Positions 1 to 10,842 of a stretch of 64,000 nt of DNA are shown here, in pieces. The stretch is from JBDSLU01 sp963844435. Lineage in GTDB: Bacteria > Acidobacteriota > Vicinamibacteria > Vicinamibacterales > Vicinamibacteraceae. A model generated the notes under the pieces. It made no database searches, was not told the origin of the DNA, and saw nothing but the letters and a program-made list of their open reading frames with translations. Each line of letters opens with the position of its first letter. The stretch's first letter is position 1. A program made the translations under genes and the position numbers. Location: positions 186,001-250,000 of the forward strand of contig CAWJOG010000021.1 in the NCBI GenBank assembly GCA_963844435.1, given 5' to 3'.

Positions 1-503
1 GGGAGATCCCCGGTCCCACCACAGGGGCGATGAAGCACGTGCTCGGTGGCTGGAACCTGAGCGGCATCCTGCGCTACGAGAGCGGCCGGCCGATGACCAT
101 CAACATGACCAACGACCTTGGCGGGTTGCTGTTCAACACGCAGAAGCGGCCGAACCAGGTCGGCGAGGGCATGGCGGACTTCGGCGACTTCGATCCGTTC
201 ACGGATCGTTACTACAACCCCGCCGGCTGGGCCGATCCGGGGCCGCTCCAGTTCGGGAACGCGCCAGAACGCGACGGCGAGGTGCGCGGGTTCGGGAACT
301 ACAGCGAGGACATCAACATCTTCAAGGTGTTCCCGTTCAGCGACCAGAAGAAGCTCCGGTTCGAAGCCCAGATCGGCAATCTGTTCAACCGCACGACCTA
401 CTGCAACCCGGCATCCAACTGGAGCGCAGGGAACTTCGGGCAGGTGTTCACGCAGTGCAACACCGCGCGCTCCGTTCAGCTCGGGTTCCGGTTCGACTTC
501 TAG
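1..503 (+). CDS. TonB-dependent receptor, C-terminal fragment (5' end outside window)
   Basis: The frame is open from base 3 to the stop at 501-503, so the gene enters from the left edge; the ATG at 30 is internal. About 167 residues are visible. They read like the last beta-strands of an Oar/CarboxypepD-type TonB-dependent outer-membrane receptor: a 'GGWNLSGI' strand, 'YESGRPM', an 'EAQIGNLFNRTTY' strand and a terminal '...LGFRFDF' ending in Phe, the usual outer-membrane assembly signal. Such receptors import large substrates using TonB energy; the substrate cannot be inferred. It lies 124 bp upstream of the TPR/CRTAC1 genes on the same strand, which suggests shared function. The family call rests on the C-terminus only. 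Confidence 0.85.
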   Translation, partial: EIPGPTTGAMKHVLGGWNLSGILRYESGRPMTINMTNDLGGLLFNTQKRPNQVGEGMADFGDFDPFTDRYYNPAGWADPGPLQFGNAPERDGEVRGFGNYSEDINIFKVFPFSDQKKLRFEAQIGNLFNRTTYCNPASNWSAGNFGQVFTQCNTARSVQLGFRFDF

Positions 504-627
504 TTCATAATCAGACCGACACTCACGTCCGCCCTCTCGGAGTCATCGAGCGACTCCAGAGGGCGGAGCCCTTGTTGCGGCAGGCCGACCCGGCGACTCG
601 GCCTCGGACTGCTCGGACGTCGCAGGG

Positions 628-2241
628 ATGCCCGAAATCTGGCCTAGGCGCGGCGCTACGAGTCCGGGACCAGCAGGAGTACGCGCGTGCCTGTGCCTTC
701 TTGCCGTGCTGCTATCCTGGCGGCCCGCGGCAGCCGCGGACACCTCACAGTCCTCTCGCGTCGATGGTCGCGAGGCGCTCAAGGCCGCGGTTGCGCTGGT
801 GCAGCAGGGCCAGCTCGCTGAGGCGGACCGCCAGGCGCAGCGAGCGCTGGCCGATCCCGAGACGCGAGCCGTCGCCAACTCGATTCTCGGCACCATCAGG
901 CTGCAGCAGAACAGGCTCGACGACAGCGCCAAGCTGCTCGGCGAGGCGATTCGGCTCGAGCCGCGACTCGTCGGGGCCCAGCTGAGTCTCGCGCAGGTCT
1001 ACACCCTCCAGAACAGACCCGACCTTGCGCTCGCGCGCTTCCAGGCGGTCCTCGCGCTCGATCCCGACAACGCGTCGGCCAGGCTCGCCATCGCCCGTTC
1101 GGAAATCGAGAAGGGAAACTACCAGCAGGCCCTGACGCTGGCGGGGCCGGTGCGGTCCGTCCTCCGGCAATCCCCGGAAGGACTGTACGTCGTCACGGCG
1201 GCGCTGCTGAAGAGCGGCAGGCGGGAGGAGGCCGTCCCGCTCGCGGCCGACTGGAAGCGGCTGCCGGACGTGCCGCAGGCGGCGTCGATCGCGTTCGGCC
1301 TGCTGCTCGTCCAGGAGGGCGCGATCGACGAAGGCATCGCCGTGCTCGAGCACGCGACGCAGGCGGGGCGTCCGAGCTATGAGCTCGCGTTCAACCTGGC
1401 GGGCGCGTACTCGATGAAGAAGAACGCCGCCCGCGCGCTCGAGCAATACGACGCGGCGCTGAGCATCAGGCCGGATTCCCTCGACGCCCTGCGCCTTGCC
1501 GCGGGCGAGGGGGAGCGGAACGGGGAGCTCGAACGCTCGCTCTCGTACTGGTTGCGAGCGAAGAAGCTGGCGCCCGACGATCCCGGCATTCTGCTGGGGT
1601 TCGGGCGCGTCTGCTTCAAGATGGATCTGCTCGAGGACGCAGATCTGGCGCTGGTGAAGGCCGCGAGCCTGAAGCCTGGCGATATTCACTACCAGTACAC
1701 GCTGGCCGCGGTGAAGGTCGGGAGGCGCCAGTACGACGAGGCGCGGAGCCTCCTCCAGCCGCTCGTCGAGGCCCACCCTCGAGACCCGCACCTGCGGTAT
1801 GCGATGGGCACCGTCCTGTACACTCAGGGGCAATTGCAGGAGGCTGCCGCGTATCTCAAGGAAAGCATCCGGCTGGAACCGGACCAGCTGCCCTCGTACT
1901 ACTACCTCGCGCTCGTGGCACGTGACCAGGGCAGCCACGACGAGGCGATGGCGATGCTCGAGAAACTGCTCGTGCGGCATCCCGACCATGCCGGGGCCAA
2001 CGAGGTGCTCGGGATGCTGCTGATGGGCGCGCAGCGCCATGAGGAGGCGGAGAGGCGCCTGCGCGCAGCCGTCCAGCTGAATCCGACGTCGGTAAAGGCA
2101 AACTACCAGCTCGGCCTGCTGCTGGCGCGTCTGGGAAAGAAGGAAGAGGCTGACCGACAGCTCGCTCACGCCAAGACCCTCCGCCAGGAGGACGAGGCAT
2201 CCTCGCGCCTGCAACTGCGCCTGCTGGATCCGGACCGATGA
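628..2241 (+). CDS. Secreted tetratricopeptide-repeat (TPR) protein
   Basis: A 537-residue protein. An N-terminal hydrophobic stretch (about residues 20-37, ending AAAAD) looks like a Sec signal peptide. The rest is a run of about a dozen TPR helical pairs, recognisable by repeated 'A...L..AI.L.P....A...L' spacing (for example near residues 85-150, 240-300, 375-440 and 450-520). TPR arrays are protein-protein scaffolds; no enzymatic motif is visible. Its stop overlaps the next gene (ATGA at 2238-2241), so the two TPR genes are probably co-translated. The ATG at 628 is preceded by a purine-rich 'CGCAGGG'. Known: TPR plus CRTAC1-like genes recur together in Acidobacteria. Inferred: periplasmic or surface location. 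Confidence 0.85.
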   Translation: MPEIWPRRGATSPGPAGVRACLCLLAVLLSWRPAAAADTSQSSRVDGREALKAAVALVQQGQLAEADRQAQRALADPETRAVANSILGTIRLQQNRLDDSAKLLGEAIRLEPRLVGAQLSLAQVYTLQNRPDLALARFQAVLALDPDNASARLAIARSEIEKGNYQQALTLAGPVRSVLRQSPEGLYVVTAALLKSGRREEAVPLAADWKRLPDVPQAASIAFGLLLVQEGAIDEGIAVLEHATQAGRPSYELAFNLAGAYSMKKNAARALEQYDAALSIRPDSLDALRLAAGEGERNGELERSLSYWLRAKKLAPDDPGILLGFGRVCFKMDLLEDADLALVKAASLKPGDIHYQYTLAAVKVGRRQYDEARSLLQPLVEAHPRDPHLRYAMGTVLYTQGQLQEAAAYLKESIRLEPDQLPSYYYLALVARDQGSHDEAMAMLEKLLVRHPDHAGANEVLGMLLMGAQRHEEAERRLRAAVQLNPTSVKANYQLGLLLARLGKKEEADRQLAHAKTLRQEDEASSRLQLRLLDPDR

Positions 2242-5200
2242 GCCCACCGCCTTGCCGCCACGTCCGTCGCCGTGTTGCTGAGTGCCACGGGCGCCGCTGC
2301 CCAGCCTCAGGACTCCGCGCGGCCGGCAGGTGCACCGGCGGCACAGACGAAGCCGGCCGCGGAGCAGGTGCCGCAGTTGGAGCAGGCGCTCGCCAAGAAG
2401 CCCGACGACGCGAAGGTCAACGTCGCGCTCGGCGTGGCCTACCTCGAGCGCGGAGACGATGCCCGCGCGCTCGAGCGGCTGCGGCACGCCGTGAAGGTGG
2501 CCCCCGATTTCGCCGAAGCCCACAACTGGCTCGGCGTGGCGCTGCTCGATCGGGCCGACTTTCCCGAGGGCATCGCATCGCTGCGGAAGGCGGTCGCCCT
2601 CGACCCGAAGATACGCGCGGGCGTACGCGAACCTCGGGTCGGCGCTCGCGAAGAGCGGCGAGCTCGACGAGGCGGTGGAGGTGTTTCGGAAGGCTCTCGC
2701 CCTCGAGCCCGAGAGCATGGCCGCGCACTTCAACCTGGGCATGGCTCTCCGCGAAAAGGGTGACCTCGCGGCCGCTCTCCAGCACCTGCGTCGCGTCGTC
2801 GAGGCCGATCGCGACAACGCGGCCATGCACTACGAGCTCGGACAGACACTGCGGCAGAGCGGCGAGCTCGGCGGCGCGATCGCGGCGTTCGAACGCGCGC
2901 TGGAGATCAATCCCGAGCTGCGCGAGGGGTACTTCGCGCTCGGTGCCACGTTGAAGCAGCAGGGCTGCCGCCGCGCGGAAACCCGCTCCACCGGCATCGA
3001 GCGCGGCAGACGGGGCGGTCGAGCGCGCGAAGACGGCGGCGGCACGCCGTGATCTTCGGACGGCGGAAGGCGCGTTGGCCGAGGCTCTCCGGCTGGATCC
3101 CAATCATGCGGAGGCGCACACGCTGCAGGGCTACGTCCTCGGCCAGCAGGGCAACCTGTCCGCCGCCCTTCCGCATCTGCAGCGGGCCACGGTCCTGCGT
3201 CCCGAGTGGCCGGAGGCCCGCTACAACCTCGGTGCGGCCCTCTGGTACAGCGGCGCGCGAGAGAAGGCGGTTGCCGAGCTGCGCGAGAGCGTCCGGCTCG
3301 ATCCCGGGTCTGCCGGCGGGCACGCGTTCCTCGGCATGGCGCTCCGGGAAACCGGCGATCTCCCCGGTGCCCGCGCCAGCTTGCAGCGCGCGATGGCGCT
3401 GGCGCCGGCCATGGCGGCCGCCTACGTCGATCTCGCGGTCATCTTCCTGCGCGCCGGGAATCTGGAGCAGGGTCTCGGTCAGCTCGAAGCCGGGCTGAAC
3501 GTTCCCGCGCCGGTGCCGCCGCCGCCCGACTGGGATGCGGCGATTGCCGCGCTCCGTCAGGCCGTCGCGTCCAGTCCCACGCGGCCGGAGTCGCACCAGG
3601 CGCAGAACCTGCTCGGGCTCATGCTCGGACGGAAGGGCGCCCCCGGCGATGACGTGCTGGCGGCGTTCCGTGAAGCCATCCGCATTCGCCCGGACTACGC
3701 TGAAGCCCACAACAACCTGGGATTGGTGCTCATTCAATCGGGCAAGGACGAGGAAGGCATTGCGGCGCTTCGTGAAGCGGTTCGCCTCGCGCCGGCGTAC
3801 GCGGAAGCCCGCACGAACCTCGGCGCGGCGTTGACGTCGACCGATGCCGAGGCGGGCATCAAGGAGCTGGAGGAGGCGCTCCGGCTGGCGCCCGGATCGG
3901 TGAAGGCGCTGTTCAACCTGGCGGTGGCCTACGGCACCAGTCCTGCTCACGGGCCGAAGAAGGAGATCGAGCACCTCGAAAAGGTGATCGAGCTGGCGCC
4001 CGACTTCCCGCGTGCCCACCTGGCGCTCGGCAAGGCGCTGCTGCAGGAGGGCAAGGCGGCCGACGCGGTCACGGCGCTGCAGAACGCCGTGAAGCTCGCG
4101 CCGGAAAGCGGCGAGGCGAACTATCAGCTGGGGCTGGCGCTCGTGCGGGCGGGCCGCAAGGAGGAAGCCGCGGCGCAGCTGAAGAAGGGGCGTGACCTCG
4201 TCGCCGCCGACGATCGCGCCCAGAACGCGCTGCTCGACATCGCGGACGGGAGAGCCGCGCTCGAACGCAAGGATTTCGACGAGGCCGCCTCGAAGTTCCG
4301 GCGTGCCAGCCAGCTGCGACCGGAATCGGCGGAACCACAGCGTCTGCTCGGCGCGGCGCTGGAGCGTCAAGGCGACATCGCGGGAGCGGCCGCTGCCTAC
4401 GAGAAGGCGTTGGCGCTGAGTCCGCACGATGCCTCGGCCCGGCGGAGCCTGGAGAAGCTCCAGTCACGCCAGGGGGCGGCCACCGCGCCGCCGGCGGCTG
4501 GAGGGCCGGCGCCCGCCGCGGCGGCCTCCACCCCGCGTCCGTCTGTGACCGACGTTCCCATCGCGCCCGTGGCCGTCACGCCGGGTTCCGGGGTCTCCGA
4601 CTGGGACGACCGCGCGCGAATGACCGAGCTCGAGGGCTATATTCGCGACGCCAAGTGGACCGAGGTCGAGCCGTTGCTGATGAGTTACGTGGCGGAGCGG
4701 CCGAAGTCCTCCTGGGGCTGGTACGCCCTCGGCTATGCCTATTTCGCGCAGAAGAAGATCGGCGAGTCGATCAAGGCGCTCGCCACGTCGCTCCAGCTCG
4801 ATCTGAAGAACGTCGAAGCGCACAAGATCCTCGGCCGCAACCTCATGATCATCGGCCGGTTCGACGCCGCGCGGACGGAGTTCGAGCTGGCGATCCGCTA
4901 CAAGCCGGACTCCGCCGAGAGCCACTACAATCTCGGCAAGCTCTTCTCCATGCAGGACGACTGGGAGCGGGCCCGCGGGGCGTTCGAGGCCACCCTGCGA
5001 ATCGATTCCAGCTATATCGAAGCCCTCGACGGTCTCGGCTTCGCCCTGGAAGCTCTCGGCGACGATGCCGGCGCGGTGGCCAAGTACCGAGAGGCGATCG
5101 CGCTGAACGAGGCTCGCGGTGGCCACTTCGCGGCGGCGCACGTCAACCTGAGTGCCTACTACAACCGCACGGGGGATCCGGCCAAGGCGCTCGAATACGC

Positions 5201-5507
5201 GCGCAAGGCGATCGAGCTCGATCCCACGTCCGATCGGGCCTGGTTCCAGAAGGCCAAGGCCGACGAGCACGAAGGCCGCCTGAACGACGCCGCGTCGGCC
5301 TTGACCGAAGCGATCTCCCACAACCCGCGGTCGTCTTCCTACTATTACGTGCTGGCCGGCGTGTATCGACGCCTGGGCTGGATGGACGACAGCCGGAGCG
5401 CGCTGGAGCACTACAAGCGCCTCGACAAAGAGTCTGCCGAGCTCGAGAAGAAGCGTCGCAGCGTCGCGAGCGAAGCCGCGACGCCGCCGGGGCGGAAGCG
5501 TGAGTAG
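2238..5507 (+). CDS. Large secreted TPR protein, reading frame broken by apparent +1 insertions
   Basis: About 1,089 codons across three frames that join into one continuous TPR protein. The frame runs 2272-2619, continues one base later from 2621 (...RA|AYANLGSALAKSGELDEA...) if one G is dropped from GGG 2619-2621, then shifts again at GGG 2962-2964 (...LKQQ|AAAARKPAP...) and stays open to 5507. The signal-like segment 'LAATSVAVLLSATGAAAQ' lacks an in-frame ATG. The ATG at 2238, overlapping the preceding stop, is one frame away, suggesting a third extra base near 2241-2252. Domains: signal peptide, more than 15 TPRs, an Ala/Pro linker around 4480-4570, then further TPRs. It is coupled upstream to the other TPR gene and downstream to a Tat-signal CRTAC1 protein. 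An alternative is a true pseudogene. Confidence 0.8.
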
Positions 5508-7331
5508 GGCGACCGAGCGCGCCCGAACGCGCCGTGGCTTCCTGCAACTCGTCGGCGGTTCGCTCGTCCCCGCTCTGGCGGCCGAGCATGAGTCCGACCG
5601 CGGATTCGCCCTACCCCATCGACTGGCCGGCCTGGCAAGAGCGCCGAACCGAGCCCCGTGGTCTTCAGGGACGTGACCGAGGCGGCCGGCCTGGCACTCG
5701 CCGTCAACGTCTCGGGGAGTCCCACCGACAAGCAATTCCTGCTCGAGGAGATGGGCGGCGGCGTCGCGTTGTTCGACTACGACAACGATGGCTGGCTCGA
5801 CATCTTCCTGGTCAACGGCACCAGCTTCGATTTAGCGGCCGCCGATCGGAAGCCGACCAGCTACTTGTTCCACAACAATCGCGACGGCACGTTCAGCGAC
5901 GTCACCCAGAAGGCGGGACTCACCCATTCCGGATGGGGACAGGGCTGCTGCGTCGGCGACTACGACAACGACGGCTTCGACGATCTGTTCGTCAGCTACT
6001 GGGGCCGAAACGTCCTCTACCGGAACAACGGCAACGGCACCTTCACCGACGTCACCGATCGGGCGGGCGTGGCCGGGCCCGAGCATCAATGGGGTGCGGG
6101 CTGCTGCTTTCTGGACTTCGATCGCGACGGACACCTCGATCTGTTCGTCTCGAGCTACGTGAACTTCGAGCCAGCCCAGGCTCCGCGTCCGGGCGCCAAC
6201 GCCTATTGCCGCTACAACGAGATCGCCGTGCCCTGCGGTCCGCTCGGCTACGCCGGGGGCACCAACGTCCTCTATCGCAATCGCGGTGACGGCACCTTCG
6301 AGGACGTCTCGGAGGCGTCCGGCATCGCGCGCCCGCGCGGTCCTTCGTCGATGGTGTTCGTCGGCAGCAACTGGCGGCCCACGGGCTCCTACGGTATGGG
6401 CGCGGCGGCGGCGGATTTCGACAACGACGGCTGGCCGGACATCTACGTCGCGTGCGACACGGCGCCGAGCCTGTTGTACCGCAACAATCACGACGGGACG
6501 TTCCGCGAGGTGGCGCTCCAGGCCGGATGCGCGTTCGACGAGGGCGGCGTCGCGCTCGCCGGAATGGGCGTCGGCGTCGGAGACTACGATGCCGATGGCT
6601 GGCTCGACATCGTGCGCACGAACTTCTCCGAACAGGTGACCACGCTCTACCGCAATTACGGATCGGGCGCGTTCGAGGTCTCGAGCCTCAGGGCCGGGCT
6701 GGGCGTCAACCGGAAGTACGTCGGCTTCGGCGTCAACTTCGTCGACGTCGACAACGACGGCTGGAAGGACATCTTCATCGCGAACGGCCACGTGTACGCT
6801 CAGCTTGCGAGCCGCAAGCTGCACCTCACCTACCGCCAGCCGAAACTGCTGTACCGCAACCTGGGGAACGGCCGCTTCGCCGACGTGTCCGCGGCGGCGG
6901 GAACCGCCATCACCTCGCCAAATCTCGGACGCGGCTGCGCGTTCGGCGATCTCGACAACGACGGGAACGTCGACATCGTCATCAACAATCTGGACGGTCC
7001 GCCGACGCTGCTGCGCAACGAAGGCGGAAGCCGGCACAATTGGCTGCTGATCAAGTGTGTCGGCACGCGATCGAACCGGTCCGCGATCGGTACCCGGGTG
7101 AAGATCACGAGCGGCGGACGAGCGCAGATCGACGAGGTCATGAGCGGATCGAGCTATTACTCCCAGAGCGACTTCCGCCTCCACTTCGGCCTCGGCCGCG
7201 CCGACAGGGTCGACCAGATCGACATCTCGTGGCCGTCGGGCGTCAAGGAGACCGTCCGCGACCTCCCGGCCAACCACCTCTATGTCGCCGAAGAGACGAA
7301 GGGCATCGTCAGCCGGCGTCGGCTTGGTTAG
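5500..7331 (+). CDS. CRTAC1-like FG-GAP/ASPIC-UnbV protein with Tat signal (frameshifted near N-terminus)
   Basis: The main frame (from GTG 5658 to 7331, 557 aa) contains repeated calcium-type loops 'DYDNDGWLD', 'DYDNDGFDD', 'DFDRDGHLD' typical of FG-GAP/VCBS beta-propeller blades. An ASPIC/UnbV domain follows at the C-terminus ('GTRSNRSAIGTRV...', about residues 470-545). A GTG at 5500, overlapping the previous stop, opens another frame encoding a twin-arginine signal ('RTRRGFLQLVGG...ALAAE'). That frame meets the propeller frame somewhere between about 5530 and 5650, so an indel in this interval probably separates them. Eukaryotic CRTAC1 proteins are extracellular; the bacterial role is unknown. 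First of three tandem paralogues. Confidence 0.85.
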
Positions 7332-7348
7332 GAGGCCGTGGTGAGGCG

Positions 7349-9049
7349 GTGGCCACGCGCGCTCGGCTGGGGGGAGCAGTGCTCGCGCTGTGCACGCTGG
7401 CGTCCGCGGCCCAGAACGTGGAGTTCATGGACACGACGAAGGCGGTGGGTATCACGTTCACCCACGCCAACTCGGCCACCGCGAGCAAATACCTGGTCGA
7501 GACGATGGGGGGTGGCGTGGCACTCCTCGATTACGACAACGATGGACGGCTCGACGTGTTCTTCACCAATGGCGCGAAGATTCTCGACCCCATGCCACCT
7601 GGAGGACGGCCCGACAAGTCCGATCCGATGTATTGGAACCGGCTCTATCGGCAGGCCGCCGACGGCACCTTCACCGACGTCACCGAGAAGGCGGGGGTGA
7701 CGGGGATGCCGCAGAACCAGTACGGCATGGGCGTCGCCGTCGGCGACTACGACAACGATGGGCACGCCGACCTCTACGTCACGAGCTACGGCGGCAACAC
7801 CCTCTATCGCAACACCGGGCGGGGCACGTTCGACGACGTCACCGCGCGGGCTGGCGTCGCGGCCGGCGGGTGGAGCGCGAGCGCCGGATTCGTCGACTAC
7901 GACAACGACGGCCACCTCGATCTGTTCGTCTCGCGGTACCTGGAGTGGAGCTTCCAGCAGAATCGTCACTGCGGCGACAAGAAGCCGGGATACCGCGCCT
8001 ACTGCCACCCCGACAACTTCGAGGGTGTGGCCAACGTCCTCTTCCGCAACAACGCGGACGGTACCTTCACCGACGTCTCTGCCAAGGTGGGTCTCGCCGG
8101 CGTCAGCGGCAAGGGTCTCGGCGTGGCGTTCGCCGACTACGATGACGACGGGCGGATGGACGTCTACGTGGCCAATGATTCGGTGCCGTGTTTCCTGTTC
8201 CGGAACAAGGCCGATGGCACGTTCGCCGAGGAGGGCCTGCTCGCGGGCGTCGCGTTGAACGAGGACGGAAAGTCCTTTGCCGGCATGGGCGTCGACTTCG
8301 GCGACTACGACAACGACGGGCGCCCCGACGTCATCGTCACCGATCTCTCGAACGAGAGGTATCGACTCTTCCGCCACAACGGCGACGGGAGCTTTCGCGA
8401 CGCCACCAACACCGCCGGCATCGGCGGGGCGACGCTCGCGTTCTCGGGCTGGAGCACACGGTTCTTCGACTACGACAACGACGGCTGGAAGGACATCTTC
8501 GTGGCGCAGGGACACGTGATGGACACGATCGAGAAGACGTCTCCCAACCTGCGATACCTGCAGCCGCCGCTGCTGCTGCGCAACGAGAGCGGACGCTTCG
8601 TGCGGGTCATCGCCGGCGCGGCTTTCGAGCAGGACTGGGCCGGCCGCGGCGCAGCGTTCGGCGACCTCGACAACGACGGGGACCTGGACGTGGTCGTGAG
8701 CAACGTCGGGCAGCGGGCGATCGTGCTGCGCAACGACGGCGCCAGCCGCCGCGGCTGGCTGCGTATCACCGCCCGCGGTACGCGCTCGAACCGCGACGGC
8801 ATCGGCGCGCGGATCAAGGTCGTTGCGGCGTCTGGGCTGGTGCAGCACTTCACGGTCTCGACCGCGGTCGGCTACCTGTCGGCGAGCGACCGGCGCGTGC
8901 TCGTCGGGCTCGGCGACGACACGTCGGCGAAGCTCGTCGAGGTGCGCTGGCCGAGCGGCGCCGTGCAGACGTTCGACCAGGTGCCCGCCGGCACGACGCT
9001 GGTGGCGACCGAGCCAGCCGCGTCGACGCCGGGGAGCCCCGCCCGATGA
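7349..9049 (+). CDS. CRTAC1-like FG-GAP/ASPIC-UnbV protein, second paralogue
   Basis: About 566 residues. A signal-like segment (ARLGGAVLALCTLASAAQ) is followed by at least seven FG-GAP blades with 'DYDNDGRLD', 'DYDNDGHAD', 'DYDDDGRMD' loops and a C-terminal ASPIC/UnbV domain ('GTRSNRDGIGARIKV', about residues 480-550). The start is uncertain. A good AGGAGG at 7330-7335 sits ideally for GTG 7338 or 7341, but those codons are in another frame ('VRRWPRALGWG') that joins the signal peptide only if the G6 run at 7369-7374 has the wrong length. GTG 7349 is the first in-frame start. The stop overlaps the next ATG (ATGA at 9046-9049). Secreted; function unknown. Confidence 0.85.
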   Translation: MATRARLGGAVLALCTLASAAQNVEFMDTTKAVGITFTHANSATASKYLVETMGGGVALLDYDNDGRLDVFFTNGAKILDPMPPGGRPDKSDPMYWNRLYRQAADGTFTDVTEKAGVTGMPQNQYGMGVAVGDYDNDGHADLYVTSYGGNTLYRNTGRGTFDDVTARAGVAAGGWSASAGFVDYDNDGHLDLFVSRYLEWSFQQNRHCGDKKPGYRAYCHPDNFEGVANVLFRNNADGTFTDVSAKVGLAGVSGKGLGVAFADYDDDGRMDVYVANDSVPCFLFRNKADGTFAEEGLLAGVALNEDGKSFAGMGVDFGDYDNDGRPDVIVTDLSNERYRLFRHNGDGSFRDATNTAGIGGATLAFSGWSTRFFDYDNDGWKDIFVAQGHVMDTIEKTSPNLRYLQPPLLLRNESGRFVRVIAGAAFEQDWAGRGAAFGDLDNDGDLDVVVSNVGQRAIVLRNDGASRRGWLRITARGTRSNRDGIGARIKVVAASGLVQHFTVSTAVGYLSASDRRVLVGLGDDTSAKLVEVRWPSGAVQTFDQVPAGTTLVATEPAASTPGSPAR

Positions 9050-10821
9050 TCACGCGCTCGATGATGACGCGCCGCGCCGCGATGGCGCTGCTCGCGGGCT
9101 CGGCGGCGGCCCCGGTGTTCACCCGGCGCGTGTTCGCGCAGGGCGTGTCGTCGCGCGCCGTCAAGCCGATGCCGCGCGGCAAGCCGTCCGGCCTGCCGTT
9201 CAACGCCCGCTTCACCGACGTGGCGCGCGAGGCCGGCCTGACACAGCCGATCATCTACGGCGGCGTGGACACCAAGCGCTACATCGTCGAGGTCGTCGGC
9301 GCCGGCGTCGCCTTCCTCGACTACGACAACGACGGCTGGCTCGACGTGCTGGTCCTGAGCGGCACCCGGCTCGAGGACGCGCCGCCGACCGCGACCAACC
9401 GGCTCTATCGCAACAACCGCGACGGCAGCTTCACCGACGTCACCGAGAAGGCCGGGCTGACGCGCACCGGCTGGGCGTCGTCGGTCACCGTCGGCGACTT
9501 CGACAACGACGGTTTCGACGACCTGTTCATCACCGGCTACGGCTACGACGCGCTGTATCGCAACAACGGCGACGGCACCTTCACCGACGTGACCGCGAAG
9601 GCCGGCCTGGTGCCGACCGCGGTCCGCTACGGCTCCGGCTGCACGTGGATCGACTACGACCGCGACGGCCGCCTCGATCTGCTCGTCGCGCGCTACCTGG
9701 ACACCACGATCGAGAAGCTGCCCAAGCCCGGCGAGAGCAGCGACTGCCGCTGGAAGGGCGTCCCGGTCAACTGCGGTCCGCGCGGCCTGCCGACCGGCTT
9801 CGTCCAGCTCTTTCACAACAACGGGGACGGCACGTTCACCGACGTGAGCAAGGCGTCGGGCGTCGCGGCCGCCGCCAAGTCGTATCCGATGACCACCGTC
9901 GTCGCCGACTACGACGACGACGGGTGGCCGGACATCTACGTGGCCTGCGATTCGACTCCGAGCTGGCTGTTCCGCAATCAGCGGGACGGCACGTTCCGGG
10001 AAGAGGCGCTCGAGCGCGGCGTGGCGCTCAGCGAGGACGGCCTGGAGCAGGCCGGCATGGGCATCGCCACCGGCGACTTCGACCTCGACGGCCGCGTCGA
10101 CCTGTTCAAGACGCACTTCGCCGACGACACCAACGGGCTCTATCGCGGCGACGGCAAGGGCTTCTTCGACGACGTGACGATCCGGGCCGGGATTGGCGTC
10201 GAGACCCGCTATGTCGGCTGGGGCGCCGGGATGGTCGATCTCGACAACGACGGCCTGCCCGACCTGTTCATGGTGACCGGCGGCGTCTACCCGGAAGTGG
10301 AGCGCACGCTGCCGGCCTATCCGTTCCGGACGCCGCGCCTGGTCTTCCGCAATCTCGGCAACGGCCGGTTCGAGGAGCTGATCGAGGAGGCCGGGCCCGG
10401 CGTCGCCGCCGCCCACACCAGCCGCGGGTGCGCCTTCGGCGACTTCGACAACGACGGCGACGTCGACGTGCTCGTCTGGAACATGAACGAGCCGCCGTCG
10501 CTCCTGCGCAACGACGTCTCCGGCGCTGGCCACTGGCTGAAGGTGCTCCTGGTCGGCACGACCTCGAACCGCAGCGCCATCGGCGCCCGCGTCACGGCCA
10601 CCTACGGCACGCGGACCCAGGTCCAGGACGTGACCGCGCAATCGAGCTTCTACTCGGTCAACGACCGCCGCCTCCACTTCGGCCTCGGCGCCGCCACGGT
10701 CGCCGACCTGAGCATCCGCTGGCCGAACGGGAACACGGAGCGGATCGCCGCCGTGAAGGCCGGGCAGCTCGTGGTGGTGCGCGAAGGCGCCGGCATCCTG
10801 CGGGCGCAGCCGTTGAAGTAG
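9046..10821 (+). CDS. CRTAC1-like FG-GAP/ASPIC-UnbV protein, third paralogue
   Basis: 591 residues, intact. The N-terminus 'MTRRAAMALLAGSAAAPVF' looks like a Tat- or Sec-type signal; the twin Arg and following hydrophobic stretch favour Tat. FG-GAP blades recur with 'DYDNDGWLD', 'DFDNDGFDD', 'DYDRDGRLD' and 'DFDLDGRVD' metal-binding loops. An ASPIC/UnbV module follows near residues 500-575 ('GTTSNRSAIGARV'). The ATG overlaps the stop of the previous paralogue, so the three propeller genes are translationally coupled. The transcript appears to end before the convergent gene at 10843. Alone of the three, it needs no frame correction. Confidence 0.9.
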   Translation: MITRSMMTRRAAMALLAGSAAAPVFTRRVFAQGVSSRAVKPMPRGKPSGLPFNARFTDVAREAGLTQPIIYGGVDTKRYIVEVVGAGVAFLDYDNDGWLDVLVLSGTRLEDAPPTATNRLYRNNRDGSFTDVTEKAGLTRTGWASSVTVGDFDNDGFDDLFITGYGYDALYRNNGDGTFTDVTAKAGLVPTAVRYGSGCTWIDYDRDGRLDLLVARYLDTTIEKLPKPGESSDCRWKGVPVNCGPRGLPTGFVQLFHNNGDGTFTDVSKASGVAAAAKSYPMTTVVADYDDDGWPDIYVACDSTPSWLFRNQRDGTFREEALERGVALSEDGLEQAGMGIATGDFDLDGRVDLFKTHFADDTNGLYRGDGKGFFDDVTIRAGIGVETRYVGWGAGMVDLDNDGLPDLFMVTGGVYPEVERTLPAYPFRTPRLVFRNLGNGRFEELIEEAGPGVAAAHTSRGCAFGDFDNDGDVDVLVWNMNEPPSLLRNDVSGAGHWLKVLLVGTTSNRSAIGARVTATYGTRTQVQDVTAQSSFYSVNDRRLHFGLGAATVADLSIRWPNGNTERIAAVKAGQLVVVREGAGILRAQPLK

Positions 10822-10842
10822 GGGCGTCCAGCCCGCGCGCGG

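Noticed and set aside
2619..2964. Programmed +1 frameshifting in the TPR gene
   Set aside because: No slippery site with stop codon or downstream structure was seen, and similar excess bases occur in unrelated genes.
8872..10677. Long minus-strand frame opposite the CRTAC1 genes
   Set aside because: It is the mirror of the repeated FG-GAP coding pattern; no start context or domain.
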